Shown here piece by piece: positions 1 to 9,361 of a DNA stretch of 64,000 nt. Where the stretch lies: the NCBI RefSeq assembly GCF_018919395.1, contig NZ_JAHLME010000004.1, positions 372,001-436,000 of the forward strand. The letters are read 5' to 3'. The position numbers were made by a program, and so were the translations under genes. Every line of letters starts with the position of its first letter. Positions within the stretch are counted from its first letter, which is position 1. The DNA is from Geomonas azotofigens (GTDB lineage: Bacteria > Desulfobacterota > Desulfuromonadia > Geobacterales > Geobacteraceae). The notes under the pieces are model-generated. The model was not told where the DNA came from. It ran no database searches and was given only the letters and a program-made list of their open reading frames with translations.

Positions 1-403
1 GTTTCCTGCATGGCGCTACCTCGGCGTGATCAGGCCGGCAGTGGCCGGCAGAGGAATCCATAACACAATTCTTGAGCGCCATAAACAGGTAAATGCGGGA
101 GGCGGTCCCGTGATGTGGCATGGGGGCGCGTTCGCGGCGGAGGTGTGCGGCGCCGCGTGCCCCTCCTTTTTCGCACACCGCGGCCGGCGTCGCATTCCTT
201 CGCGGCCGCTCCGCCGGGTGGCCGCACCCGAAGGGGCCGGTCGCGCTAAGGGGTTGAAACGGCGGAGTATTTCATGTGCGCCGCCGCTTCCGCGTCCTCA
301 TGGGCAAAGGGGCGTCAGGGCGCTAAGGCGCGCGGGGACGGACCGGCGCGGTACAATGCCGCGTGGTCACTATGCTTTTTTATGGTGCGGGAGAAAAAAA
401 CTC
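1..403. other. Leading region with no supportable gene
   Basis: I see no gene here that I can defend. A frame is open from 26 to about 514, but it has no ribosome binding site, reads as low-complexity Arg/Gly/Pro, and runs through the promoter at 404-412. One frame closes at 27-29 and another at 61-63, so the last residues of a gene upstream of the window could be present, but nothing is recognisable. The 11-mer CGGCGTGATCA occurs at 22-32 and again at 490-500. A GGCGCTAAGGCGC-like stretch near 317-335 resembles the CGCAAAG repeat family found elsewhere in the window. Confidence 0.4.
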
Positions 404-412
404 TGCTATAAT
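404..412 (+). promoter_or_regulatory. Extended -10 promoter for the RNase E/G gene
   Basis: TGCTATAAT is a perfect -10 hexamer (407-412) with the TG extension. The -35 region near 384-389 is poor, as is usual for extended -10 promoters. Transcription would start near 419 and leave a leader of about 160 nt before the ATG at 579. The leader contains a small hairpin (CCCCG at 439-443 pairing with CGGGG at 453-457). RNase E leaders in enterobacteria carry autoregulatory hairpins; whether this one does is only a suggestion. Confidence 0.55.
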
Positions 413-578
413 CACTCGGTTTTCATTAATCTTGCCAGCCCCGGCTCCTTATCGGGGATGCATATAAGAGAAGACACGACCGGCCCTGCCGGCGTGATCA
501 CAAACTGGGCGTGATGGGTGCCGTGGTCCTGATGGGACCGGCTCCCGCGACCCCTAAAGGAAAGGGAACAACGTATAT

Positions 579-3398
579 ATGTCAAAGAAGATGCTGATCA
601 ATGCGCTTCACGCAGAAGAGGCGCGGGTGGCGATCGTCGAGGACGGTCGCCTTGTGGACCTGGATGTCGAGATTGCCGGCAACGAACAGACGCGCGGCAA
701 CATCTACAAGGGGGTGGTGGTCCGCGTTGAGCCGGGACTGCAGGCCGCCTTCGTGGATATCGGGCTCAAGAAGCTCGGCTTTTTGCAGATGGGCGAGCTG
801 CACCCGGAGAACTGGAAGTGGCGTGAGGACATCCCCGAGGAACAGCGCCATCGCCGCCCGCGCATCCAGGAGGTGCTCAGGAGGGGGCAGGAACTGATCG
901 TCCAGGTGGAGAAGGGAGAGCGCGACAACAAGGGCTCGGCCCTCACCACCTACATCTCGCTGCCGGGGCGCTACATGGTGCTCATGCCGGGGAGCGATTC
1001 CTCCGGCATCTCCCGCAAGGTGGAAGCCGAGGGTGAGCGCAAGAAGCTCAAGGAAATCATCGCCGAGATGACCATCCCCGAGGGGTACGGCTACATCATC
1101 CGCACCGAGGCGATGGGGCGCACCCGCGACGAGCTGCAAAAGGACCTGGACAGCCTGATCGCCCTGTACGAGGGGATCCGGGCGCAAGGGGCGGGGATGA
1201 AGGGGGCCGGCATGGTCTACCAGGAGTCCGCGCTGATCATCCGCACCATCCGCGACTACTTCTCCGCCGACATCGACGAGGTCCTGGTCGACAGCAAGGA
1301 CGTCTTCAAGGACGTGCGCGACGCCTTGAAGGAGATCGATCCCGCCTTCGAGAAGCTGGTCAAGATGCACCAGGAGAAGCGCCCCATCTTCTCGCGCTAC
1401 CAGTTGGAGGAGCAGATCGACCTGATCTACGAGAAGAAGGTGCCGCTCAAATCCGGGGGCTCCATCTTCATCGAGCCGACCGAGGCGCTGGTCTCCATCG
1501 ACGTCAACTCGGGCAAGTCCACCGGCGAGAAGGGGGTCGAGGACACCGCCTTCAAGACCAACCTGGAGGCCGCCGAGGAGGCGGCGCGCCAGCTCAGGCT
1601 GCGCGACCTGGGGGGGCTCATCGTCATCGACTTCATCGACATGCGCGACAGAAAGCACAACGCCGAGGTGGAGAAGACCCTCAAGAACGCCCTCAAGGCG
1701 GACAAGGCGCGGGTGAACGTGGCGCGCATCTCGGAGTTCGGGCTCCTGGAGATGTCCCGCCAGCGCATCCGCCAGACCCTGAACCAGGCCAGCACGCTGG
1801 AGTGTCCGCACTGCGACGGCAGGGGCAAGGTGAAGTCGGTCGAGGCGATGGCCCTTTCCTTCCTGAGGAAGGTGCACGCCGCCGCCGCCAAGGGAACCAT
1901 CGGCGAGGTGGTGGGGAGCCTGCCGCTCGAGGTGGCCTACTACCTCCTGAACCGCAAGCGTCACGAACTTTCCCAGATCGAGAACGACTACGACATCGAG
2001 GTGACGGTGAAGGGGAAGCCGTCCTACCTGTTGAACCAGATGGAGCTCGAACTGGTCAAGCGGGAGAAAGTGTCGCAGGAGGAACTGCCGCAGGAAAAAC
2101 CGCACCAGGTGAAGGCCCTGGCCAAGGAGGAGCAGCCGGCCGCGGAGCCCGCCGACGGGCGCAAGAAAAAGAAGAAGGGGAAAAAGGCCCAGGAGCCGGA
2201 GGCCGTAGCGCACGCCGCCGAGGCGGTGCCGGTCGCGCTGATCGAGGAGCCCACCGGCGCGTCGCAGGTGGTGACGCTGGAGGCGGAGCCGGAGGAGCAC
2301 AAGAAGAAGCGCCGGCGCAAGCGCAAGCGGGGCAAGGGTGGAGCCGCCGAGGGGGGTGCCGAGCACGCCGCGGAGGCGACCGTCGAGCTTCACGGCGGAG
2401 CTCCCGCCGAACTGCCCGAAGAGGGCGCGGTGGTGGAGCAGGCTGCGGCGCAGGGCGCAGATCATGAGCATCATGAGCATCATGAGCCGGGCGAAGAGGT
2501 GAAGAAGAAGCGCCGCCGCAAGAGACGGCGCGGCAAGGGTGGCCACGAGGCGCTGGCGGGCGAGCAGAAGCAGGGCGAGTTCCCGCAGGACGCCGGCGAG
2601 GTGCCGGCGGCCGCCGCACCGGTGCAGGCCGTGCCGGTCGCCGAGGCTGGCGAGGCCGCCGAGAAGAAGCCCGCGCGCAAGAGAAGGGGCCGTGGCAAGG
2701 GTGCCGCGACCGAGGGCGCGCCCGAGGTGGTTGCCGCCAGCGTGGCGGCCGCGACCGCTCCGACCGAGGCGGCCGCATCGCACCACTCGCAGCCGGGCCA
2801 ATCCGCGCCAGTCGAGGCGGCCAAGCCCGAGAAGAAGGCCCGTGCTCCACGCAAGGCGAAGAGCGCCGTGGAGGCCACCGCGGCACCGGCGGCACCCGCC
2901 GCCACACCGGCCGCCGAGCCGGCAGCGCCGCAGGAAAAACCGGTCCAGGCGAAAAGGAAGAAGAGCGCCAAGCCTGCGGCGAGCGAGGCGACGGCAGCGG
3001 CCGCCGAAACACCGGCTGCGAAACCCAAGGCCGCCAAGGCCGCCGGGAAACCAAAGGCGGCGAAAGAGGTGAAAGAGGCGGAGCCCAAGGCCGCGCCGGC
3101 GCCCAGGGAGGCGCAAGAGGAGAAAGCGGCCAAGGCGCCGAAAGTGGCCATGGAAGCCAAGGACGCCAAGACAACCAAGACGGCCAAGGAACCGAAGCAG
3201 CCAAGGGCCGTCAAGGCGTCCAAGGAAACCGGCGCCGGCGCCCCCGTTGCCGAGTCGAAGCCCGCCCCGGCGGCAAAGGACAAGGAGAAGGCTCCCGCCA
3301 AGCGCGCCAGGAAAGCGGCTGAACCCGCCGCGGCGACAGAGGAGAAGCCCAAGAAGACCAGGGCTCCGCGCAAGAAAAAAGAAGAGACACCCGCCTGA
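579..3398 (+). CDS. rng: Rne/Rng family ribonuclease (RNase E/G) with long basic/acidic tail
   Basis: This is an endoribonuclease of the RNase E/G family, which cleaves single-stranded AU-rich RNA in rRNA maturation and mRNA decay. An S1-type RNA-binding segment lies near residues 35-125. The catalytic acidic pair is visible as Asp308 (in SIDVNSGK) and Asp351 (in VIDFIDMRD). The zinc-link cysteines are Cys409 and Cys412 (ECPHCDGRG). The conserved core ends near residue 510. Residues 520-939 are low-complexity Ala/Pro/Glu/Lys with blocks such as KKKRRRKRRRGKGG and a His-rich patch near 630, resembling the disordered RNA- and partner-binding tail of RNase E. The start at 579 follows AAAGGAAAGGGA. 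Total length (939 aa) is nearer RNase E than RNase G (about 490 aa), so either symbol is defensible. Confidence 0.95.
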   Translation: MSKKMLINALHAEEARVAIVEDGRLVDLDVEIAGNEQTRGNIYKGVVVRVEPGLQAAFVDIGLKKLGFLQMGELHPENWKWREDIPEEQRHRRPRIQEVLRRGQELIVQVEKGERDNKGSALTTYISLPGRYMVLMPGSDSSGISRKVEAEGERKKLKEIIAEMTIPEGYGYIIRTEAMGRTRDELQKDLDSLIALYEGIRAQGAGMKGAGMVYQESALIIRTIRDYFSADIDEVLVDSKDVFKDVRDALKEIDPAFEKLVKMHQEKRPIFSRYQLEEQIDLIYEKKVPLKSGGSIFIEPTEALVSIDVNSGKSTGEKGVEDTAFKTNLEAAEEAARQLRLRDLGGLIVIDFIDMRDRKHNAEVEKTLKNALKADKARVNVARISEFGLLEMSRQRIRQTLNQASTLECPHCDGRGKVKSVEAMALSFLRKVHAAAAKGTIGEVVGSLPLEVAYYLLNRKRHELSQIENDYDIEVTVKGKPSYLLNQMELELVKREKVSQEELPQEKPHQVKALAKEEQPAAEPADGRKKKKKGKKAQEPEAVAHAAEAVPVALIEEPTGASQVVTLEAEPEEHKKKRRRKRKRGKGGAAEGGAEHAAEATVELHGGAPAELPEEGAVVEQAAAQGADHEHHEHHEPGEEVKKKRRRKRRRGKGGHEALAGEQKQGEFPQDAGEVPAAAAPVQAVPVAEAGEAAEKKPARKRRGRGKGAATEGAPEVVAASVAAATAPTEAAASHHSQPGQSAPVEAAKPEKKARAPRKAKSAVEATAAPAAPAATPAAEPAAPQEKPVQAKRKKSAKPAASEATAAAAETPAAKPKAAKAAGKPKAAKEVKEAEPKAAPAPREAQEEKAAKAPKVAMEAKDAKTTKTAKEPKQPRAVKASKETGAGAPVAESKPAPAAKDKEKAPAKRARKAAEPAAATEEKPKKTRAPRKKKEETPA

Positions 3399-3411
3399 CC
3401 GTGAGGATGCA

Positions 3412-4194
3412 ATGAGGACACTCCTGTTCGTCGTCATCGTCCTTTGCTGCGCCCTGCCAGCCGCTGCGGCAACGCTGGAAGAACTGACGCCGTATTTTTC
3501 CACGCAGTACTTCACCTGGCAGGAGCGCATCAACGGCAGGAGGCTGTTGAAGGAAGAGGGACCGCTCTTCTCCGTGGGCGCGCGGGTCGGGTCCGTGACC
3601 GATGCCTCCCTCACCCTGAGAGGGAAGGGGGAGCTCTTCGGGGCGGAGGTCGGCTATCGCGGCGAGACGCAGGCGCCCGATCCGGCCCCGGTGCGCACCC
3701 ATGTCACCTACCTCGGCGCCAACGCGGAGGTGGATGTCGGCTACCGCCTGCGCTCCGCGGCCCTGGTCGTCGAGCCCTTCGGCGGCCTCGGCTATCGCTA
3801 TTGGCTGAGGGACCTGCAGGATTCCAGCACCCCCGACGGCACACCGGTCTCCGGCTATACCGAGGCCTGGACCATGGGGTACGGCCGGGTGGGAGCCCGT
3901 GCCGCGACCACCGCGGCCGGGGTGAAAATGACCGCCTGTGGCGGCGCCAAGTACCCCTTTTACGTGGGCAACACCGTCGACTTCGCCGGCAGCGGCGAAA
4001 CCACCTTCCGTCCCAAGGGGAGGTGGAGCGGGTTCGCCGAGGCTGGCGCCTCCTATCGCTCCTTGAGCCTCAACCTTTACTACGAGGGGTTCCGTTTCCA
4101 CCAGTCCGATCTCAAGATGGTGCAGGGGACCGCGTACTTCCAGCCCGACTCCTCCTCCGACATCTTCGGGATGAGGCTGGGCTGGACCTTCTAG
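3412..4194 (+). CDS. Outer-membrane beta-barrel protein
   Basis: The protein has 260 residues. The first 20 or so (MRTLLFVVIVLCCALPAAAA) form a clear Sec signal peptide ending in AAA. The mature part alternates polar and aromatic/hydrophobic residues in short strands (for example [20 protein letters not shown]) and ends in a C-terminal Phe (LGWTF), the usual outer-membrane barrel signature. The frame is open upstream from 3247, but the signal peptide and the GAGGATGC ahead of the ATG at 3412 fix the start, 13 nt after the ribonuclease stop. It is probably co-transcribed with the ribonuclease. The ligand or role is not recognisable. Confidence 0.8.
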   Translation: MRTLLFVVIVLCCALPAAAATLEELTPYFSTQYFTWQERINGRRLLKEEGPLFSVGARVGSVTDASLTLRGKGELFGAEVGYRGETQAPDPAPVRTHVTYLGANAEVDVGYRLRSAALVVEPFGGLGYRYWLRDLQDSSTPDGTPVSGYTEAWTMGYGRVGARAATTAAGVKMTACGGAKYPFYVGNTVDFAGSGETTFRPKGRWSGFAEAGASYRSLSLNLYYEGFRFHQSDLKMVQGTAYFQPDSSSDIFGMRLGWTF

Positions 4195-4216
4195 CCTACG
4201 GCACTACGGTTTTTCA

Positions 4217-4591
4217 ATGGAGCAGGTGATCTACATAGCCCTTCTGGGCGCGCTCGGCTGTCTGTCTCGCTATTTTCTCTCCGGCTTCGTGTACCGGGTC
4301 TGCGGCAACGCCTTCCCCTATGGCACCCTTGCCGTCAACGTGATCGGCGCCTTCCTGATCGGACTCATCATGGAGTTTTCCATCAGGAGCGCCCTCGTCC
4401 CCCCCACGCTCCGTTTCGCCCTCACCGTGGGCTTCCTCGGCGGGCTTACCACCTTTTCGACATTCAGCCTGGAAACCTTCCGTCTCATCGAGGAGGGAGC
4501 GCTGCTGCTGGCCTTTGCCAACATCATGCTGAGCGTGCTGTCCTGCCTTCTCTGCACCTGGCTGGGCATCATGGTGGCGCGCTGGCTGTAG
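4217..4591 (+). CDS. crcB: Fluoride ion channel CrcB/Fluc
   Basis: This small inner-membrane protein of 124 aa has four hydrophobic helices, the normal length for a Fluc/CrcB subunit. Family motifs are visible: GTLAVNVIGAFLIG in the second helix and GFLGGLTTFSTFSLET in the third, including the Thr/Ser/Phe track that lines the fluoride pore. Fluc channels are antiparallel homodimers that export fluoride passively. The gene begins 22 nt after the outer-membrane protein, and a DUF190 gene follows, a common partner. I found no fluoride riboswitch in front of it; the only upstream space is that 22-nt gap. Confidence 0.95.
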   Translation: MEQVIYIALLGALGCLSRYFLSGFVYRVCGNAFPYGTLAVNVIGAFLIGLIMEFSIRSALVPPTLRFALTVGFLGGLTTFSTFSLETFRLIEEGALLLAFANIMLSVLSCLLCTWLGIMVARWL

Positions 4592-4738
4592 CTTCAGGCC
4601 AAGAAAGCCAAGCCTTAGGCCGCCTGTGCGGCCCCCAACACCACCGGCATCTCGCGCGGGGCCGCGCTGCGGAGCTCCTCCCGGCGCAGCTGCCGTGAAG
4701 CACCGCTTTGAAACATACTATTCCCCAAGGAGCGACAT

Positions 4739-5116
4739 ATGAAGGACAGGGACATGAGCCAGGAGAGTGACAGAAAAGGGATGCTCGGTGAGCAGGTGCT
4801 GCTGAGGATCTTCATTGGAGAGCGGGACAAGTACAAGCACATCCCGCTGTACGAGGCGCTGGTGGAACTGTTCCGCACCGAGGGCTTCGCCGGGGCCACC
4901 GTGCTGCGCGGCGTGGCCGGGTTCGGGGCGCACAGCATGTACCACACGGACCGCCTGTTGCGGCTCTCCACCGACCTCCCCATGGTGATCGAGGTGGTCG
5001 ACGCGAGGGCGCGCGTGGAGGCGGTTCTCCCGACCGTGGAGACGATGATGGACGGCGGCATGATCACCCTGGAGAAGGTACAGGTCTGGCGCTACGCCAA
5101 GAAGCGCTCGGCTTGA
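4739..5116 (+). CDS. DUF190 domain protein (PII-like fold), crcB partner
   Basis: The product has 125 aa and carries the DUF190 pattern: LLRIFIGERDKY near the N-terminus, PLYEALVELFRTEGFAGATVLRGVAGFG, and LPMVIEVVDA. The family is predicted to adopt a ferredoxin-like PII/CutA fold and is very often encoded next to, or fused with, CrcB, so a role in sensing or buffering linked to the fluoride channel is a reasonable inference. The start ATG at 4739 has an AAGGAG site 6 nt upstream. A later Met (residue 6) is a weaker alternative. The 147 nt between crcB and this gene contain no recognised regulatory RNA. Confidence 0.9.
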   Translation: MKDRDMSQESDRKGMLGEQVLLRIFIGERDKYKHIPLYEALVELFRTEGFAGATVLRGVAGFGAHSMYHTDRLLRLSTDLPMVIEVVDARARVEAVLPTVETMMDGGMITLEKVQVWRYAKKRSA

Positions 5117-5140
5117 AACGAGGACCCCATCTGCTACACT
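5113..5140 (+). promoter_or_regulatory. Sigma-70-like promoter for sucA
   Basis: TTGAAA (5113-5118) is followed after 16 bp by TACACT (5135-5140), which also carries a TG extension (TGC). The predicted start near 5147 gives a leader of about 24 nt ending in AAAAGGAG before the ATG at 5171. The -35 hexamer overlaps the stop codon of the DUF190 gene, so sucA probably starts a new transcription unit. Confidence 0.5.
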
Positions 5141-5170
5141 CTCACCTTGTTCATGAAAAGGAGCGGATAG

Positions 5171-7861
5171 ATGGGCATATTAGAAAACCTGACCCCCCAG
5201 TGGATCGAGAGCCAGTACGAGCTGTGGAGGCGCGACCCGCAGCAGCTTTCCGAGGAGTGGCGCGCATTCTTCACCGGCTTTGAACTGGCCGAGGCGCGGC
5301 CTGCCGGCGCCTCGGTGGCCCCCGGGGGGGACGAGGCGCTGAAACAGTCCGCCGTCCAGTCTCTCATTTACCGTTACCGGGACATCGGGCACCTCCTCGC
5401 CTGTACCGATCCGCTTTCCCCCTGCCAGATCGAGCATCCTCTGCTTTCCCTTTCCGCCTTCGGGCTGGAGCCCGCCGACCTCGACACGACCTTCGTCACC
5501 AGGCGCTTCATGAGACGCAGCGCCACGCTCAAGGAGATCCTGCAGGTGCTGCGCAGCACCTACTGCGGTTCGGTCGGCGTCGAATTCATGCACATCCAGG
5601 ACCCGGACGAGCGCCAATGGCTCATCGACCGCATGGAGCCGGGCGGCAACCGCGGCTTCTTCACGCCCGAGCAGCGGCTGCTCTTGCTCAAAAAGCTCAA
5701 GGAAGCCGCGCTCTTCGAGCGTGAGCTGCACAAGAGGTTCCCCGGCCAGACCCGGTTCTCCCTGGAAGGCGGCGACATCCTCATTCCGCTGCTCGATGCC
5801 GCCGTCGCCAAGGCCGCCTCGCTCGGCGTCACCGACGTCATCTTCGGCATGCCGCACCGCGGCCGCCTGAACGTCCTGTGCAACATCTTCGGGATGCCCT
5901 ACGAGAACATGTTCGCCGAGTTCTCCGACAACGCGGAGTACGGCGTGGTGGGCGAGGGGGACGTCAAGTACCACAAGGGCTTCTCGGTCGACCTCCCCGT
6001 CGAGGGGGGCGGCACCGTACATCTCACGCTCACCTCCAACCCGAGCCACCTGGAGGCGATCGATCCGGTGGTGCAGGGGAAATGCCGCGCCCGCCAGGAC
6101 CGCATCGGCGACGAGGGGGAGGGGAGGGTGCTGCCGCTGCTGATCCACGGCGACGCCGCCTTCTCAGGGCAGGGGGTGGTCGCGGAGACGCTGAACCTCT
6201 CCCAGTTGGCCGGGTACCGGACCGGCGGCACCCTGCATATCGTGCTCAACAACCAGATCGGCTTCACCACCAGCGCCGCCGATGCCCGCTCCACCCACTA
6301 CGCCACCGACGTCGCCAAGATGGTCCAGGCCCCCGTGTTCCACGTCTACGGGGACGACGCCGAGTCGGTGGTGCACGTCACCGAGCTGGCGGTCGCCTAC
6401 CGGGATCGTTACCGCAAGGACGTGGTGGTCGAGGTGATCTGCTACCGCAGGCACGGGCACAACGAAGGGGACGAGCCCTACTTCACCCAGCCGCTCATGT
6501 ACCAGCAGATCAAGCTCCGTCCGCAGCTGCACTCGCTCTACGAGATGGAGCTCCTCGCCGAAGGGGTCCCCGAGGAGGAGCTGAAGGCGATCGAGAACGA
6601 GGTGGTGCAGCGCCTGGCGCAGGCCGGCGAGCGGCAGGCCGCACCGGTCGAGTCCGCCTTCCTGGCCCGCTGGAGCGGGATGAAGCCCGGAGTCGCCAAG
6701 GTGGCCGTTCCCACCGCCGTTGCCGCCGCCACCCTCCTGGAGCTTGCCGAGCAACTGGCGCGGATCCCCGAGGGGTTCCAGCCGCACCCCAAGGTCGCCG
6801 CGGTGCTGCAAAAGCGCCAGGACGCCGCCATCAAGGGGGGACCGCTGGACTGGGGTAACGTCGAGACCCTCGCCTACGCCTCGCTTCTTTCCTCGGGCGT
6901 CTCGATCAGGCTTTCCGGCCAGGACGTCCGTCGCGGCACCTTCAGCCACCGTCACTCAACCCTTTTCGACCAGCAGACCGGGGAGACCTACCTGCCCCTT
7001 TGCAGCGTGCTGGAGAAGGGGGCGCGCTTCTGCGCCTTTGACAGCATGCTCGCCGAGTTCTCGGTGCTCGGTTTCGAGTACGGCTATTCCCTCGAGGCCC
7101 CCGACGCGCTCACCATCTGGGAGGCCCAGTACGGCGACTTCGCCAACGGCGCGCAGGTCATCATCGATCAGTTCCTGGTGAGCGGCGAGGCCAAGTGGGA
7201 GCGCTCCAGCGGATTGGTGCTGATGCTGCCGCACGGTTACGAGGGGCAGGGGGCGGAGCATTCCAGTGCCCGCATCGAGCGCTTCCTCGAGCTCGCCGCG
7301 GCGGGGAACATTCAGGTGGTCTACCCCACCACGCCGGCGCAACTTTTCCACGTGCTGCGCCGCCAGATGCTGCAGCCCTTTCGCAAGCCGCTGGTCCTCT
7401 TCACCCCGAAGAGCCTGTTGCGTCATCCCGATTGCGTCTCCCGGCTCGAGGAGCTCAGCTCCGGCAGCTTCCGGGAAGTGATCGCGGAGCCTGCCGTGGG
7501 CGAGGCGGTGCGGCAGGTGCTGATCTGCAGCGGCAAGATCTACTACGACCTCCTGGGGCGGATCAGGAAGGACCAGTTGCAGGGACACGCGCTCTTGCGG
7601 ATCGAGCAGCTCTATCCGCTTCCCGTCGAGCAGTTGCGCGACGAGCTGCAGCGTTACCCCTCCGGCGCCCGGTTCACCTGGGTCCAGGAGGAACCGCGCA
7701 ACATGGGTGCGTGGCGTTTCATTCACGAGCCCCTCTACGAGCTTTTGGGGACCGTGCCGAGGTACGTCGGCCGTCCCGATGCCGCAGCGCCCGCCTCCGG
7801 CTCGCACCGTCTGGACCGCGTCGAGCAGGAGCGCATCGTGGACGAAGCTCTCAAAATCTGA
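5171..7861 (+). CDS. sucA: 2-oxoglutarate dehydrogenase E1 component
   Basis: This is the thiamine-diphosphate-dependent E1 subunit that decarboxylates 2-oxoglutarate and passes the succinyl group to lipoyl-E2 in the TCA cycle. At 896 aa it has the usual SucA/OdhA length. The N-terminal E2-interaction segment (WIESQYELWRRDP) is present. The core has GMPHRGRLNVLCN, the TPP-binding stretch around VYGDDAESVV and YRRHGHNEGDEP, and the E1o hallmark PHGYEGQGAEHSSAR in the C-terminal half. The ATG at 5171 follows an AAAAGGAG site. E2, E3 and lipB follow in order, so this is a complete operon for the complex. A heptad-repeat hairpin lies between this gene and sucB. Confidence 0.97.
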   Translation: MGILENLTPQWIESQYELWRRDPQQLSEEWRAFFTGFELAEARPAGASVAPGGDEALKQSAVQSLIYRYRDIGHLLACTDPLSPCQIEHPLLSLSAFGLEPADLDTTFVTRRFMRRSATLKEILQVLRSTYCGSVGVEFMHIQDPDERQWLIDRMEPGGNRGFFTPEQRLLLLKKLKEAALFERELHKRFPGQTRFSLEGGDILIPLLDAAVAKAASLGVTDVIFGMPHRGRLNVLCNIFGMPYENMFAEFSDNAEYGVVGEGDVKYHKGFSVDLPVEGGGTVHLTLTSNPSHLEAIDPVVQGKCRARQDRIGDEGEGRVLPLLIHGDAAFSGQGVVAETLNLSQLAGYRTGGTLHIVLNNQIGFTTSAADARSTHYATDVAKMVQAPVFHVYGDDAESVVHVTELAVAYRDRYRKDVVVEVICYRRHGHNEGDEPYFTQPLMYQQIKLRPQLHSLYEMELLAEGVPEEELKAIENEVVQRLAQAGERQAAPVESAFLARWSGMKPGVAKVAVPTAVAAATLLELAEQLARIPEGFQPHPKVAAVLQKRQDAAIKGGPLDWGNVETLAYASLLSSGVSIRLSGQDVRRGTFSHRHSTLFDQQTGETYLPLCSVLEKGARFCAFDSMLAEFSVLGFEYGYSLEAPDALTIWEAQYGDFANGAQVIIDQFLVSGEAKWERSSGLVLMLPHGYEGQGAEHSSARIERFLELAAAGNIQVVYPTTPAQLFHVLRRQMLQPFRKPLVLFTPKSLLRHPDCVSRLEELSSGSFREVIAEPAVGEAVRQVLICSGKIYYDLLGRIRKDQLQGHALLRIEQLYPLPVEQLRDELQRYPSGARFTWVQEEPRNMGAWRFIHEPLYELLGTVPRYVGRPDAAAPASGSHRLDRVEQERIVDEALKI

Positions 7862-7865
7862 AACA

Positions 7866-8007
7866 CGTTCTATGTTCTACGTTCTAAGTTCTACGTTAAC
7901 CCCGCAAACCATGACTGTGCGGTGTCTTTCAATGTAGTACCGCGACACGCAGAACGCCAACGAGTTAAAGCCGTCAACGTAGAACATAGAACATAGAACG
8001 TAGAACG
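7866..8007. repeat. GTTCTAC heptad inverted repeat, copy 1 (sucA-sucB gap)
   Basis: The left arm (7866-7900) is built of GTTCTAT/GTTCTAC/GTTCTAA heptads. The right arm (7973-8007) is the reverse complement in AACGTAG/AACATAG heptads. They enclose about 70 nt of unrelated sequence. The arms match over roughly 35 nt with a few differences, so the transcript between sucA and sucB could form a long stem. Two further copies of the same design occur at 45041-45147 and 48026-48158. There is no open frame or transposase-like content. Confidence 0.85.
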
Positions 8008-8032
8008 GCTTTTAAAGAGAAGGGAGAAGCGC

Positions 8033-9325
<1,293 letters not shown>

Positions 9326-9361
9326 CGGCAACGGATTTGATTCAACATCTGGAGGGAAAAG

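Noticed and set aside
26-514. Open frame of 162 codons at the start of the window
   Set aside because: No ribosome binding site, Arg/Gly/Pro-rich reading, and it runs through an extended -10 promoter that belongs to the ribonuclease gene.
582-3614. Very long minus-strand frame opposite the ribonuclease
   Set aside because: It is the mirror of a G+C-rich gene with a low-complexity tail; the plus strand has clear RNase E/G motifs.
4592-4738. Fluoride riboswitch near crcB
   Set aside because: The gap after crcB lacks the conserved fluoride-aptamer pattern, and only 22 nt precede crcB itself.
4615-5067. Minus-strand frame opposite the DUF190 gene
   Set aside because: Ser/Arg/Pro-rich shadow reading; the plus strand has a DUF190 protein with a good ribosome binding site.
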